Assembly (NCBI GenBank): GCA_026391235.1 | Contig: JAPLDV010000216.1 | Location: forward strand, 1 to 13,979 | Length of the DNA: 13,979 nucleotides | Direction of reading: 5' to 3' | Source: Bacteroidia bacterium | GTDB taxonomy: Bacteria > Bacteroidota > Bacteroidia > Bacteroidales > UBA12481 | Part shown: positions 13,861 to 13,979 of the stretch, one piece after another | How positions within the stretch are numbered: position 1 is the first letter of the stretch | Layout of the letters: the number at the start of each line of letters is the position of its first letter | Position numbers and translations under genes: made by a program | Notes under the pieces: generated by a model | The model's database searches: none | What the model saw: the letters and a program-made list of their open reading frames with translations, nothing else | Told to the model about the DNA's origin: nothing

Positions 13861-13979
13861 GTGTAGCGTGAAGGGGTCCCCGCTTTCGCGGGGATGACAG
13901 AAAAGGGCGCAGTGCAGCGGGTAGATGTTCCCGCTTTCGCGGGGATGACAGAAAAGGGCGCAGTGCAGCGGGTAGATGT
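13861..13979 (+). repeat. 51-nt tandem array of hairpin modules, running off the window
   Basis: Two full modules (13861-13899 and 13912-13950) and the start of a third (13963 onward) are separated by the identical 12-nt linker GAAAAGGGCGCA. Bases 13879-13928 and 13930-13979 are identical, a period of 51 nt. Each module has a 16-nt leader (GTGTAGCGTGAAGGGG in the first), a 7-bp stem around loop TTTC (TCCCCGC/GCGGGGA at 13877-13894), and tail TGACA. It belongs to the same family as 11159-11197. The array probably continues past the edge. Confidence 0.85.

Noticed and set aside
13861..13979. CRISPR-like appearance: GC-rich palindromic repeats ending GGGGATGACA
   Set aside because: The whole 51-nt unit including the 12-nt linker is identical between copies, so there are no unique spacers, and no cas genes are present. 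It is a tandem repeat.

Overview
The window looks like a chromosomal segment of a Bacteroidota bacterium, probably from the Bacteroidales/Marinilabiliales side, although rank below phylum is a guess. The signs are a type IX secretion (T9SS) C-terminal sorting domain, YDG/MBG/DUF5018-type surface-protein repeats, a LemA plus TPM-domain operon, promoter boxes of the form TAnnTTTG, and weak or absent Shine-Dalgarno sequences. No rRNA, tRNA, transposase or CRISPR array was seen.

Layout. (1) 2-1375, + strand: 3' part of a tetratricopeptide-type helical repeat protein, cut by the left edge. (2) 1377-3214, - strand: a three-gene operon, lemA, a short TPM-domain protein, then an exported TPM-domain protein with a Gly-rich tail. 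It converges on the first gene with 1 base between stop codons, and its best intrinsic terminator lies inside that gene (1250-1278). (3) 3215-3396: a divergent promoter region. (4) 3397-11099, + strand: a giant secreted repeat protein of roughly 2,560 residues if intact. Its order is signal peptide, Ig-like region, six YDG units plus a half unit, two MBG-like domains, fourteen DUF5018-like units, a pair of unknown domains, a fifteenth DUF5018-like unit and a T9SS sorting domain. A frameshift at 9867-9875, where about 85 nt of a repeat unit are missing, separates the repeats from the sorting domain. (5) 11202-13816, - strand: cysN (GTPase subunit of sulfate adenylyltransferase) followed 11 nt later by a zinc-ribbon PLP enzyme of the threonine synthase/cysteate synthase group. 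(6) Both sides of this gene pair carry one family of modular intergenic hairpin repeats (11103-11197 and 13861-13979), in the same orientation.

How the parts fit. The lemA/TPM operon is an envelope-associated module. The giant gene encodes a cell-surface or secreted adhesin-like protein that depends on T9SS; as read here it would lose its sorting signal. The cysN/PLP pair suggests sulfate activation coupled to a sulfur-containing amino acid, possibly cysteate for sulfonolipids, but that link is inference.

The most interesting points are the frameshift in phase with a T7 slippery heptamer, the three-unit higher-order repeat in the giant protein, the covarying hairpin repeat family bracketing cysN/PLP, and the PLP enzyme itself.
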